From an uncultured Dorea sp. (GTDB taxonomy: Bacteria > Bacillota_A > Clostridia > Lachnospirales > Lachnospiraceae): DNA of 55,392 nucleotides. The position numbers were made by a program, and so were the translations under genes. Below are positions 16,493 to 25,718 of this stretch, one piece after another. Numbering within the stretch: the first letter of the stretch is position 1; each line of letters opens with the position of its first letter. Below the pieces are notes generated by a model that saw only the letters and a program-made list of their open reading frames with translations, was not told the DNA's origin and searched no databases. The stretch is taken from assembly GCA_910578865.1 (NCBI GenBank), contig CAJTRM010000007.1:47749-103140 (forward strand), given 5' to 3'.

Positions 16493-19400
16493 TTTCTTCT
16501 CCTTCCCTTATTTCCGTGCAGCCTGTGTGCAATGTCTCTTTCTTTGATTCACTATCTATCACAGATACGCCAATGGTCACTTCCTCCAACACATCTAAAA
16601 GTACCTTTACGGTATCCAAAGAAGTAAGCATGGTAATATTGTTCTGTGTTGCAGCACTTCGGATCGCAGCGCCATCTTCATAATGGACACCAGAAAGAAT
16701 TGCACGCGTATTGATGACATAACTGACATATCCTGCACGGATTGCATCCAGTATTTCACTTCTTCCTTCTGATGGTTTCCCCAGTATACGTGTACGGATT
16801 CCATGCTGCTTCAAATGTTCTCCTGTCAGAGCAGTTGCTTCTATATTAAAGCCCATATCATAAAAGCGTCTGATCAGAGGAAGCGCTTCGTCTTTATCCT
16901 CATCTGCAAGGGTCACGATTACAGTTCCATAATTCTGCATACGGATACCAGAAGCAATCATGGCTTTATACATTGCCCTGTGAAGTTTCCTGTCATATCC
17001 GATCGCCTCTCCCGTAGACTTCATTTCTGGCGACAGGTATGCGTCCATACCCTTCAGCTTTGCGAAAGAAAACGCAGGTACTTTCACATACCACCTCTTC
17101 TTTTCTTCCGGATAGATTACAGTAATCCCCTGCTCCTTCAGGCTTTTTCCAAGAATGACTTTCGTTGCAATATCAGCCAGTGGATACCCGGTTGCTTTTG
17201 ATAAAAACGGAACTGTTCTTGAAGAACGCGGATTCACTTCGATGATATATATATTCTCCTCTTTGTCCACGATAAACTGGATATTAAACAGCCCGACAAT
17301 GCCGATGCCGATACCCAGTTTTTTTGCATAGTCCAGAATCGTTTCCTTTACCTTTTCTGAAATGCTAAATGTCGGATATACACTGATAGAATCGCCGGAA
17401 TGAACGCCGGTCCTTTCTACCAGCTCCATGATCCCCGGAATAAATACATCCACACCGTCGCAAATGGCATCAATTTCAACTTCTTTCCCACAGATATATT
17501 TGTCTACCAGTACCGGTTTATCTTCATCAATTTCTACCGCAGTTTTCAAATAGTGCCGCAGGTGTTCTTCCCTGGCCACAATCTGCATAGCTCTCCCGCC
17601 AAGTACAAAGCTCGGACGTACCAGCACCGGATAACCGATTTCCTCTGCCGCTTTGACACCATCGAGAATATTTGTTACAGCGCGCCCTTTTGGCTGAGGA
17701 ATAGAAAGCTCTGACAGAAGTTTTTCAAAGGCCTCCCTGTTTTCCGCCTTCTCGATTGCCGCACAGTCTGTGCCAATCAGTTTCATCCCACGTTCTTCCA
17801 GCGGGTTTGCCAGGTTGATCGCAGTTTGACCGCCAAGCGATGCAATAATCCCATCCGGATTCTCTTTTTCAATCACATTCATAACGTCTTCTACACAAAG
17901 AGGCTCAAAATATAGCTTGTCTGATGTAGTATAATCCGTAGACACAGTTTCTGGGTTGTTATTGATGATGATTGCCTCATATCCGGCTTCTTTAATAGTT
18001 TTCACTGCATGTACTGTAGAATAGTCGAACTCCACGCCCTGACCAATACGTATTGGTCCAGAACCCAGCACAATGATTTTTTTCCTGTCTTCCACTATAG
18101 ATTCATTTTCATCCTCATATGTAGAATAAAAATACGGAACATAACTTTCAAATTCTGACGCACAGGTATCAATCATTTTATAGACCGGGAAAATACCATG
18201 TTTCTTGCGTATTTCATAAACTGCTGTTTCCGTCATATCCCACAGCCGCGCAATCGCTTTGTCAGAAAATCCGGTCTTCTTTGCGTGATATAAAAGTTCT
18301 CTGTCACCGACACACTGCTCTAACTCCCTCTCCATATCAATGATTTTTTTCATCTTATCAAGGAAGAACCGGTCGATACATGTTTGCTCCCTGATGTCAG
18401 AAACCTCTTCACCCAGTCTCAATAACCGGGCAATGGCAAAGATACGGTCGTCTGTACCGATTTTGATATACTCCATCAAAGCCTTTTTATCTTTCTTTTC
18501 AAACTTCTCCATATACAGATGATCTGCGCCTGTTTCCAGTGAACGGATTGCTTTTAACAGACTCTCCTCAAAGGTTCTGCCAATACTCATAGCCTCTCCC
18601 GTTGCTTTCATCTGTGTGCCTAACTTCTGATTTGCATCTGTAAATTTATCAAATGGGAAACGCGGCATTTTTGTTACTACATAATCCAGTGCCGGTTCAA
18701 AGGATGCCGGCATATTTACCAGCATAATCTCATCCAGTGTCATCCCCACACTAATTTTCGCAGATACCCTTGCAATCGGATAGCCACTTGCTTTTGATGC
18801 CAAAGCAGAGGATCGGGAGACCCGTGGATTTACCTCAATCAGATAATACTGAAAAGAATCTGGATCAAGTGCAAACTGTACATTGCAGCCTCCTTCCACT
18901 TTCAGGGCTCGGATGATTTTCAATGCGCTGTCACGCAGCATCTGATACTCTTTATTCGTCAATGTCTGTGACGGACATACTACAATGGAATCTCCCGTGT
19001 GTATTCCTACCGGATCCAGATTTTCCATATTGCAGACCGTGATTGCCGTGTCATTGGCGTCACGAATTACTTCGTATTCGATTTCTTTAAATCCTTTGAC
19101 GCTTTTCTCTACCAGTACCTGATGAACCGGCGATAAAGCAAGGGCATTTTTTATCAATCTCATAAACTCCTGCTCATTATCTGCAAAACCTCCACCGGTT
19201 CCGCCCAAAGTAAATGCCGGACGCAAAACCACTGGATAACCAATATCTGCGGCAACTTTTACCGCCTCCTCAACCGTATTGGCAACGGCAGAAGGAAGCA
19301 CCGGCTCTCCTAAGTTTTCACAAAGCTCTTTAAAAAGTTCTCTGTCCTCTGCCCTTTCAATACTCTCGCTGCCGGTTCCTAAAAGTTCTACGCGGCACTC

Positions 19401-19727
19401 TTTTAAAATGCCCTTTTTCTCAAGCTGCATTGCCAGATTAAGTCCAGTCTGACCGCCGATTCCCGCTACAATGGCATCTGGCCGCTCATGGCGGACAATT
19501 TTTGCTACATATTCTAAAATCAGCGGCTCCATATACACCTTATCTGCAATGGCAGTATCCGTCATAATAGTCGCCGGATTGGAATTGCACAATACTACCT
19601 CGTAGCCCTCCTCTTTCAGTGCCAGACACGCCTGCGTACCTGCATAATCAAATTCTGCTGCCTGACCAATTACAATCGGACCGGAACCTATGACAAGTAT
19701 TTTCTTTAAATCAGTTCTTTTTGCCAT
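16467..19727 (-). CDS. carB: Carbamoyl-phosphate synthase large subunit
   Basis: A 1086-residue enzyme that makes carbamoyl phosphate for arginine and pyrimidines from bicarbonate, ATP and ammonia supplied by CarA. Two homologous ATP-grasp halves each begin with a phosphate-binding loop (KILVIGSGPIVIGQAAEFDY near the N-terminus; KIIVLGSGPIRIGQGVEFDY near residue 555) and repeat VLRPAF/LVRPSFVLGG. The C-terminal MGS-like domain (about 940-1070) is the usual allosteric site. The ATG overlaps the end of carA by 17 bases, with AGGAA upstream. Length and motifs are normal. Confidence 0.97.
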   Translation of the reverse strand: MAKRTDLKKILVIGSGPIVIGQAAEFDYAGTQACLALKEEGYEVVLCNSNPATIMTDTAIADKVYMEPLILEYVAKIVRHERPDAIVAGIGGQTGLNLAMQLEKKGILKECRVELLGTGSESIERAEDRELFKELCENLGEPVLPSAVANTVEEAVKVAADIGYPVVLRPAFTLGGTGGGFADNEQEFMRLIKNALALSPVHQVLVEKSVKGFKEIEYEVIRDANDTAITVCNMENLDPVGIHTGDSIVVCPSQTLTNKEYQMLRDSALKIIRALKVEGGCNVQFALDPDSFQYYLIEVNPRVSRSSALASKASGYPIARVSAKISVGMTLDEIMLVNMPASFEPALDYVVTKMPRFPFDKFTDANQKLGTQMKATGEAMSIGRTFEESLLKAIRSLETGADHLYMEKFEKKDKKALMEYIKIGTDDRIFAIARLLRLGEEVSDIREQTCIDRFFLDKMKKIIDMERELEQCVGDRELLYHAKKTGFSDKAIARLWDMTETAVYEIRKKHGIFPVYKMIDTCASEFESYVPYFYSTYEDENESIVEDRKKIIVLGSGPIRIGQGVEFDYSTVHAVKTIKEAGYEAIIINNNPETVSTDYTTSDKLYFEPLCVEDVMNVIEKENPDGIIASLGGQTAINLANPLEERGMKLIGTDCAAIEKAENREAFEKLLSELSIPQPKGRAVTNILDGVKAAEEIGYPVLVRPSFVLGGRAMQIVAREEHLRHYLKTAVEIDEDKPVLVDKYICGKEVEIDAICDGVDVFIPGIMELVERTGVHSGDSISVYPTFSISEKVKETILDYAKKLGIGIGIVGLFNIQFIVDKEENIYIIEVNPRSSRTVPFLSKATGYPLADIATKVILGKSLKEQGITVIYPEEKKRWYVKVPAFSFAKLKGMDAYLSPEMKSTGEAIGYDRKLHRAMYKAMIASGIRMQNYGTVIVTLADEDKDEALPLIRRFYDMGFNIEATALTGEHLKQHGIRTRILGKPSEGRSEILDAIRAGYVSYVINTRAILSGVHYEDGAAIRSAATQNNITMLTSLDTVKVLLDVLEEVTIGVSVIDSESKKETLHTGCTEIREGEENDQTEYVL

Positions 19728-20811
19728 TTCCTGTTCCTCTCATCAATTCTATAAACTGTCCAAACAAATAATCACTGTCTTGCGGTCCCGGTGCGCTTTC
19801 CGGATGATACTGCACGCCAAACACCCTGTCTTTCTCACAGGCAACACCTTCTATCGTCTGATCCAGCAAATTCAGATGTGTAATTTTTAGTCCTGTATCC
19901 TCCAAGCTTTTTTTATCAACCGCATAAGAATGATTCTGAGAAGTAATCTCTATCTTTCCGGTCAGAAGATTTTTTACCGGATGATTCCCTCCCCTGTGTC
20001 CGAATTTTAACTTATAGGTCCTTGCCCCATATGCAAGAGAAACAATCTGATGACCAAGACAGATGCCAAAGACAGGATATTTCCCCCGTAAGCCTCTGAC
20101 CAGTTCTATAACCGGCTGCAACTCTGCCGGATCTCCCGGGCCATTGGATAAAAAGATTCCGTCCGGATTCATTTTTTCTATTACGTCTACAGACGTATTC
20201 CATGGGAGTACGGTCACATTGCAGCCACGTTTGTTTAAACTCCTCACAATATTCTGCTTCATTCCACAATCAATGGCTGCCACATGGTATCTCCCCTTTG
20301 AAACAAAATATTGCTGAACTTTTTTTCTGCTCACAAAAGCCACTGCGTCTTTTGGTATATTATAGGCATCCAATTTGCAAAGTCCGTCCCGCAAAGACAC
20401 ATCAGCATCTGTAATCAATGCTTTTCTGCTTCCCAAATCACGTACAGAGCGCACCAGTTTTCTTGTATCAATTCCATAAATCCCCGGAATCTGATATTTC
20501 TCCATAATTTCTGATAATGTAAATTTACTGCGGAAGTTGGATGGCTGATCGTTATAATCCCTTACAGCCATTCCTCCAATCGTTGGTGTTTCCGTTTCAA
20601 AGTCTTCTTCTGCAATCCCATAATTACCAATCAGCGGATATGTCATCACAACTGTCTGATAAGTGTAAGATGGATCAGAAATAATTTCCTGATATCCTAC
20701 CGGAGAGGTATTAAATACGATTTCCGTGATTTTCTCATTACCGGAGCCAAAACCATATCCATAATACTCACTGCCATCTTCCAGAATCAGCTTTCTGTCA
20801 TATTTTTTCAT
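19711..20811 (-). CDS. carA: Carbamoyl-phosphate synthase small (glutaminase) subunit
   Basis: A 366-residue protein with the CPSase small-subunit N-domain (NTSPVGYQEIISDPSY) and a class I amidotransferase domain with catalytic C251 (GICLGHQ), H336 and E338 (YHPESAPGP). It hydrolyses glutamine and passes ammonia to CarB. It overlaps carB by 17 bases. The 67-base gap from purF shows no terminator. Confidence 0.97.
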   Translation of the reverse strand: MKKYDRKLILEDGSEYYGYGFGSGNEKITEIVFNTSPVGYQEIISDPSYTYQTVVMTYPLIGNYGIAEEDFETETPTIGGMAVRDYNDQPSNFRSKFTLSEIMEKYQIPGIYGIDTRKLVRSVRDLGSRKALITDADVSLRDGLCKLDAYNIPKDAVAFVSRKKVQQYFVSKGRYHVAAIDCGMKQNIVRSLNKRGCNVTVLPWNTSVDVIEKMNPDGIFLSNGPGDPAELQPVIELVRGLRGKYPVFGICLGHQIVSLAYGARTYKLKFGHRGGNHPVKNLLTGKIEITSQNHSYAVDKKSLEDTGLKITHLNLLDQTIEGVACEKDRVFGVQYHPESAPGPQDSDYLFGQFIELMRGTGNGKKN

Positions 20812-20878
20812 AATATACGCGCCTCTTTATCTAAACCAGCTGTAATTACCCTGTACCATATTACGATATAAAAATTCA

Positions 20879-22300
20879 TTAAGCATTCCGCTCAGATAAC
20901 TTTCTTTCAAAACGGTCTTTACGGAGATCTGTCGGAATTTTCGTGGGATATTCCCCATTAAAGCAGGCAGCGCAATACGCCTTACTATCTATTAGCCTGC
21001 TCAACTTATCTACCTCCAAATATCCCAAAGAATCCACTCCGATAATCTTCGCAATCTCTTCCGTACTATGGCGGCAGGCAATCAGATTTTCTTCTGAATC
21101 AATATCTGTTCCATAATAGCAGGGATGCAGAAATGGGGGAGCAGAAATCCTCATATGTATCTCTTTTGCTCCTGCATCACGCAAAAGCTTCACAATACAC
21201 TGGCTGGTTGTTCCTCTTACAATAGAATCGTCAATAAGAACAACACGTTTTCCTTCTATTGCATTTTTCACAGGAGAAAGCTTTATCCTGACTTTATCCA
21301 AACGTTCATTTTGTCCCGAAGAAATGAATGTTCTCCCAACATATTTGTTCTTAATCAATCCAATACCATACGGAATACCGGATTTCTTCACATAACCCAG
21401 GGCTGCGTCCAGACCGCTGTCCGGAACCCCAATTACAATATCCGCATTTGCCGGATAACTTTCTGCCAGCAGCTCTCCTGCTCTCATTCGAGATTCATGG
21501 ACAGGCACGCCATCTATGACGGAATCTGGCCTTGCAAAATAGATATATTCAAAGATACATGTTTTCCTTCTCTGTTTCTCGCAGTGTTCCTTCCTTGATT
21601 CCACTCCATTTTCGCTAAACATCAGAATCTCACCCGGCAGCAAATCTCTGATCCATACTGCGCCCACTGCTGATAACGCACAACTTTCTGACGCCACCAC
21701 ATAAGCTCCGTCTGGCATCTGTCCATAGCAAAGCGGTCTGAATCCATAAGGATCCCTTGCGGCAATCATTTTTGTAGATGACATCAAAACCAGTGAATAG
21801 GCTCCCTCCAATAAATTCATTGTGTTACTTACGGCTTCTTCTATGCTTGGTGTTATCAGCCTTTCTCTTGTAATCACATAAGCAATAGTTTCTGTATCAC
21901 TGGTGGTATGAAAAATTGCTCCTGATAACTCCAACTTATCACGCAGTTCTAACGCATTGCTCAGATTCCCATTATGCGCCAGCGCCATCTTACCCCTCTG
22001 GTGGCTGACTTCAAGCGGCTGACAGTTATTCCGCGTCGCCCCTCCGCATGTTCCATATCTTACATGTCCAACTGCCATAGTTCCTTTCGGCAGATGGAAT
22101 AATGCGTCTTTAGAAAACACTTCGCTTACAAGCCCCAGATCCTTACAGGATGAAAACACACCGTCATCATTCACAACAACACCGCAGCTTTCCTGCCCTC
22201 TGTGCTGCAAGGCATACAATCCATAGTAAGCAATCTCTGCAACATTTTCTTTTTTTGTACTCATCACTCCGAATACGCCGCATTCTTCATGAATAGTCAT
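20879..22300 (-). CDS. purF: Amidophosphoribosyltransferase (glutamine PRPP amidotransferase)
   Basis: First committed step of purine synthesis: PRPP plus glutamine to phosphoribosylamine. The class II amidotransferase nucleophile is C7, after a short propeptide (MTIHEE), as in clostridial and Bacillus enzymes that mature by cleavage. The PRPP loop VVLIDDSIVRGTTS is intact. Cysteines in the second half (IFEY region, LIACRHS, YCAACFNG) fit the oxygen-labile 4Fe-4S cluster of this type. The 473-residue length is normal. It is separated from other pur genes and lies between pyrG and carA. GGGAGG lies upstream of the ATG. Confidence 0.97.
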   Translation of the reverse strand: MTIHEECGVFGVMSTKKENVAEIAYYGLYALQHRGQESCGVVVNDDGVFSSCKDLGLVSEVFSKDALFHLPKGTMAVGHVRYGTCGGATRNNCQPLEVSHQRGKMALAHNGNLSNALELRDKLELSGAIFHTTSDTETIAYVITRERLITPSIEEAVSNTMNLLEGAYSLVLMSSTKMIAARDPYGFRPLCYGQMPDGAYVVASESCALSAVGAVWIRDLLPGEILMFSENGVESRKEHCEKQRRKTCIFEYIYFARPDSVIDGVPVHESRMRAGELLAESYPANADIVIGVPDSGLDAALGYVKKSGIPYGIGLIKNKYVGRTFISSGQNERLDKVRIKLSPVKNAIEGKRVVLIDDSIVRGTTSQCIVKLLRDAGAKEIHMRISAPPFLHPCYYGTDIDSEENLIACRHSTEEIAKIIGVDSLGYLEVDKLSRLIDSKAYCAACFNGEYPTKIPTDLRKDRFERKLSERNA

Positions 22301-22372
22301 AACCTTATTTCCTCCCTGCGTAGTGTACTGACCATACCTGCCGTAACGGATTTTGCCGGATTGCCCGGTTTA

Positions 22373-23989
22373 TCAAGGTTTATCAATATCGCACCTACGC
22401 TTTAATGCAGCCGAAATAAATCCTTTAAACAGTGGGTGCGACTGATTTGGACGGCTTTTAAATTCTGGATGAAACTGTACTCCTACAAAAAATGGATGCT
22501 CCTGTATTTCTATAGTTTCTACCAATCTGTCATCCGGAGAAGTACCGCTGATCACAAGTCCTGCTGCCGTCAGCTTCTCACGATACTGATTATTTAACTC
22601 ATAACGATGGCGGTGGCGCTCATGGATCAATCTTTCGCCATAGCATTTTTCCATCTTTGTTCCACCTTTAATACTGCATGGATAGCTGCCCAGACGGAGT
22701 GTGCCACCTTTGTCAACCTCATTATTCTGTCCCGGCATAAAATCAATTACCTTGTGAACACACTGCTCATCAAATTCTCCTGAATGAGCATCCTTAAGTC
22801 CCATAACATTCTCTGCAAACTCAATGACGGCAATCTGCATCCCCAGACAGATACCAAAATAAGGAACCTGATTTTCACGGGCATATTTTACCGACAGAAT
22901 CATTCCTTCAATGCCACGGTTTCCAAATCCGCCCGGGACGATGATTCCGTCCATACCTTTCAATATGTCATTTACGTTTTCCTCCGTAATATTTTCCGAA
23001 TCAGTCCAGTGGATTTTTACGAATGTATTCAACTCATACCCTGCATGCCTCATTGCTTCAGCCACAGACAGATATGCGTCATGGAGCTTTACATACTTTC
23101 CAACCAAACCAATATGTACTTCTTCGGAACGATTCCGGATACGTTCCACCATCCGTTTCCAATCTGTCAGATCTGGTTTCGGTACATCAATGTTAAGGTC
23201 CCTGCATACGACATCTGAAAATCCACATCTATCTAACATCAGCGGCGCTTCGTAGAGATTTGATACTGTTCTGTTTTCAATCACGCAATCCGGTTTCACA
23301 TTACAGAACAATGAAATTTTCCGAAAAACAGATTCTTCCAATGGTTTATCAGAACGAAGCACAATAATGTCTGGATTAATTCCCATTCCCTGAAGTTCTT
23401 TGACCGAATGCTGCGTTGGCTTTGTCTTGTGTTCTTCAGAACCACTCAAATAAGGGACTAATGTCACATGAATAAATAAACTGTTCTCTCTGCCAATTTC
23501 CAGTGAAATCTGACGTACCGCTTCCAGAAATGGCTGGGACTCAATATCTCCAATAGTTCCGCCAATCTCCGTGATTACCACATCTGCATCCGTCTTTTTG
23601 CCTACATGGTACACAAATTCCTTAATTTCATTTGTGATATGTGGAATAACCTGAACCGTAGTACCAAGATATTCTCCTCTACGTTCCTTATTTAACACAT
23701 TCCAGTACACCTTTCCTGTGGTCAGGTTAGAATATTGATTCAGATCCTCGTCGATAAATCTCTCATAGTGCCCCAAATCCAGATCCGTTTCCGCCCCATC
23801 TTCAGTCACATATACCTCTCCATGCTGGTACGGACTCATAGTGCCAGGATCTACGTTAATATATGGGTCTAACTTCTGCGCGGCCACTTTTAAACCTCTT
23901 GCTTTTAAAAGCCGGCCAAGAGAGGCGGTTGTAATCCCTTTTCCCAGACCGGATATCACGCCTCCAGTCACAAAAATATATTTGGTCAT
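22373..23989 (-). CDS. pyrG: CTP synthase
   Basis: Converts UTP to CTP using glutamine. It has an N-terminal synthetase domain (FVTGGVISGLGKGITTASLGRLL, KLDPYINVDPGTM) and a C-terminal class I amidotransferase with the cysteine of GICLGMQ (C383 in the longest reading) and FHPEFKSRP. Three ATGs stand in tandem at 23995, 23992 and 23989; AAGGAAG is 3, 6 and 9 bases away, so the last was chosen (538 residues), with the second also possible. It follows asnB by about 77 bases with no terminator. Confidence 0.96.
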   Translation of the reverse strand: MTKYIFVTGGVISGLGKGITTASLGRLLKARGLKVAAQKLDPYINVDPGTMSPYQHGEVYVTEDGAETDLDLGHYERFIDEDLNQYSNLTTGKVYWNVLNKERRGEYLGTTVQVIPHITNEIKEFVYHVGKKTDADVVITEIGGTIGDIESQPFLEAVRQISLEIGRENSLFIHVTLVPYLSGSEEHKTKPTQHSVKELQGMGINPDIIVLRSDKPLEESVFRKISLFCNVKPDCVIENRTVSNLYEAPLMLDRCGFSDVVCRDLNIDVPKPDLTDWKRMVERIRNRSEEVHIGLVGKYVKLHDAYLSVAEAMRHAGYELNTFVKIHWTDSENITEENVNDILKGMDGIIVPGGFGNRGIEGMILSVKYARENQVPYFGICLGMQIAVIEFAENVMGLKDAHSGEFDEQCVHKVIDFMPGQNNEVDKGGTLRLGSYPCSIKGGTKMEKCYGERLIHERHRHRYELNNQYREKLTAAGLVISGTSPDDRLVETIEIQEHPFFVGVQFHPEFKSRPNQSHPLFKGFISAALKRRCDIDKP

Positions 23990-24066
23990 CATCATTCACT
24001 TCCTTACTCGAATTCCACCGTTACCGAAAAATTGTACATACTTTTGTATTTTGAGCATAAAAGTCC

Positions 24067-25647
24067 TTATTTTCCACTGTCACCATAGTTGGAAAGTACC
24101 CTTGCGGAGGGATCGTTTACATCGCATCCCTCCCATTCTTTGTTCGGCATCCAGAAATCTACTATCATCTCCGCCTGTTCCGGATAGTACTTTTCAAAAA
24201 TCTCTCTATATAATAATGCTTCTTTTGTGAAAGGTCTGGCATGAGTATAGCTTTCACATCTGCTTTTGAATTCGGCATCCGTACACATACTTTCTGCATA
24301 TTCCTTTAAGTAATCAACCATGGAATGACCCACTGCATCTGAAAACGCAGCCTTTTCTCTCCAGAGAATTTTTTCCGGCAAATAATCTCCTTCTTCAAAC
24401 GCATGACGCAGCAAATATTTTCCTTTTCCATAAGTATTGAGCTTTAATTTGGGATCTATTGCCATCACATATTTCACAAAATCCAGATCACCAAATGGAA
24501 CTCTTGCTTCCAGCGAGTTGACAGAGATACAACGGTCCGCGCGCAGAACATCATACATATGAAGTTCATGGATCCGCTTCTGGGCTTCCATCTGAAAAGC
24601 TCCCGCATCCGGTGCAAAGTCCGTATATTTATAACCAAATAATTCATCAGAAATCTCGCCGGTCAAAAGGACGCGGATATCCGTCTGTTCATGGATTGCC
24701 TTACACACCAGATACATTCCTATAGATGCACGGATTGTAGTAATATCATAGGTTCCCAGCAGCTGAATGATTGTTTCCAGCGAAGAAAGCACTTCATCTG
24801 ATGTCATATAGACCTCTGTATGGTCACTTCCGATATAATCTGCCACCTGCTTCGCATATTTTAAATCAATGGCGTCTTTACTCATACCAATAGCAAAAGT
24901 CTTAATCGGCTCCTTACTTTTCTTTGCTGCAATGGCGCATACCAAAGAAGAATCCAGACCTCCAGAAAGCAGAAAACCAATCTTTGCGTCAGCTACAAGA
25001 CGTTTCTCCACACCGGCTGTCAGCTTATCATGAATACTCTTGCAGACTGTTTCCAAATCATCGTGACAAACTGTATCCACTTTAGCAATATCACAGTAAC
25101 AGCTAAACTGACCACCCTTATAATAATGTCCCGGTGGAAACGGCATAATCTTATCAGCAAGCCCGACCAGGTTTTTGGCTTCACTGGCAAATATAACAAC
25201 ACCCTCTTTGTCATATCCATAATACAATGGACGGATCCCAAGCGGATCTCTTGCCGCGATAAACTCTCTTGTTTCCCCATCATAGATGATGCAGGCAAAC
25301 TCCGCGTCCATCATGCCAAACATGTCTGTACCATATTCCTGATACAGCGGTAAGAGAATCTCACAGTCCGATTCGCTTTCAAAGGTATATTTTACTGACA
25401 GTTCCTTTTTCAGCTTCTCAAATCCATAAATTTCTCCATTACAGACCACATAACTGTTTCCATACTGAAACGGCTGCATGCCAGATGGGGTCAGTCCCAT
25501 AATCGATAATCTGTGAAATCCAAGAAAACCATCGCCTGTTTCTACTACCCGGCTTTCATCCGGGCCTCTTGACATCGTCTTTTTAAATCCCTCCATAAAA
25601 ACATCAAAGTCAGCACTGCCGCTGCAATAACTCATAATAGAACACAT
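24067..25647 (-). CDS. asnB: Asparagine synthetase, glutamine-hydrolysing
   Basis: A 526-residue enzyme making asparagine from aspartate, ATP and glutamine. The N-terminal class II amidotransferase starts at C2 (MCSIM) and contains RGPDES and CNGEIY. The C-terminal synthetase has the ATP pyrophosphatase loop SGGLDSS (228-234) and the family signature LLTGEISDELFGY. ACGGAGG precedes the ATG. It is the first gene after glnN, 71 bases downstream and without a visible terminator. Confidence 0.95.
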   Translation of the reverse strand: MCSIMSYCSGSADFDVFMEGFKKTMSRGPDESRVVETGDGFLGFHRLSIMGLTPSGMQPFQYGNSYVVCNGEIYGFEKLKKELSVKYTFESESDCEILLPLYQEYGTDMFGMMDAEFACIIYDGETREFIAARDPLGIRPLYYGYDKEGVVIFASEAKNLVGLADKIMPFPPGHYYKGGQFSCYCDIAKVDTVCHDDLETVCKSIHDKLTAGVEKRLVADAKIGFLLSGGLDSSLVCAIAAKKSKEPIKTFAIGMSKDAIDLKYAKQVADYIGSDHTEVYMTSDEVLSSLETIIQLLGTYDITTIRASIGMYLVCKAIHEQTDIRVLLTGEISDELFGYKYTDFAPDAGAFQMEAQKRIHELHMYDVLRADRCISVNSLEARVPFGDLDFVKYVMAIDPKLKLNTYGKGKYLLRHAFEEGDYLPEKILWREKAAFSDAVGHSMVDYLKEYAESMCTDAEFKSRCESYTHARPFTKEALLYREIFEKYYPEQAEMIVDFWMPNKEWEGCDVNDPSARVLSNYGDSGK

Positions 25648-25718
25648 ACGTATCTACCTCCGTAAATCTGGCAATTCAGCACTCCGTAGGCTATGTAAAG
25701 TACCTTCTTCGGTTGTTT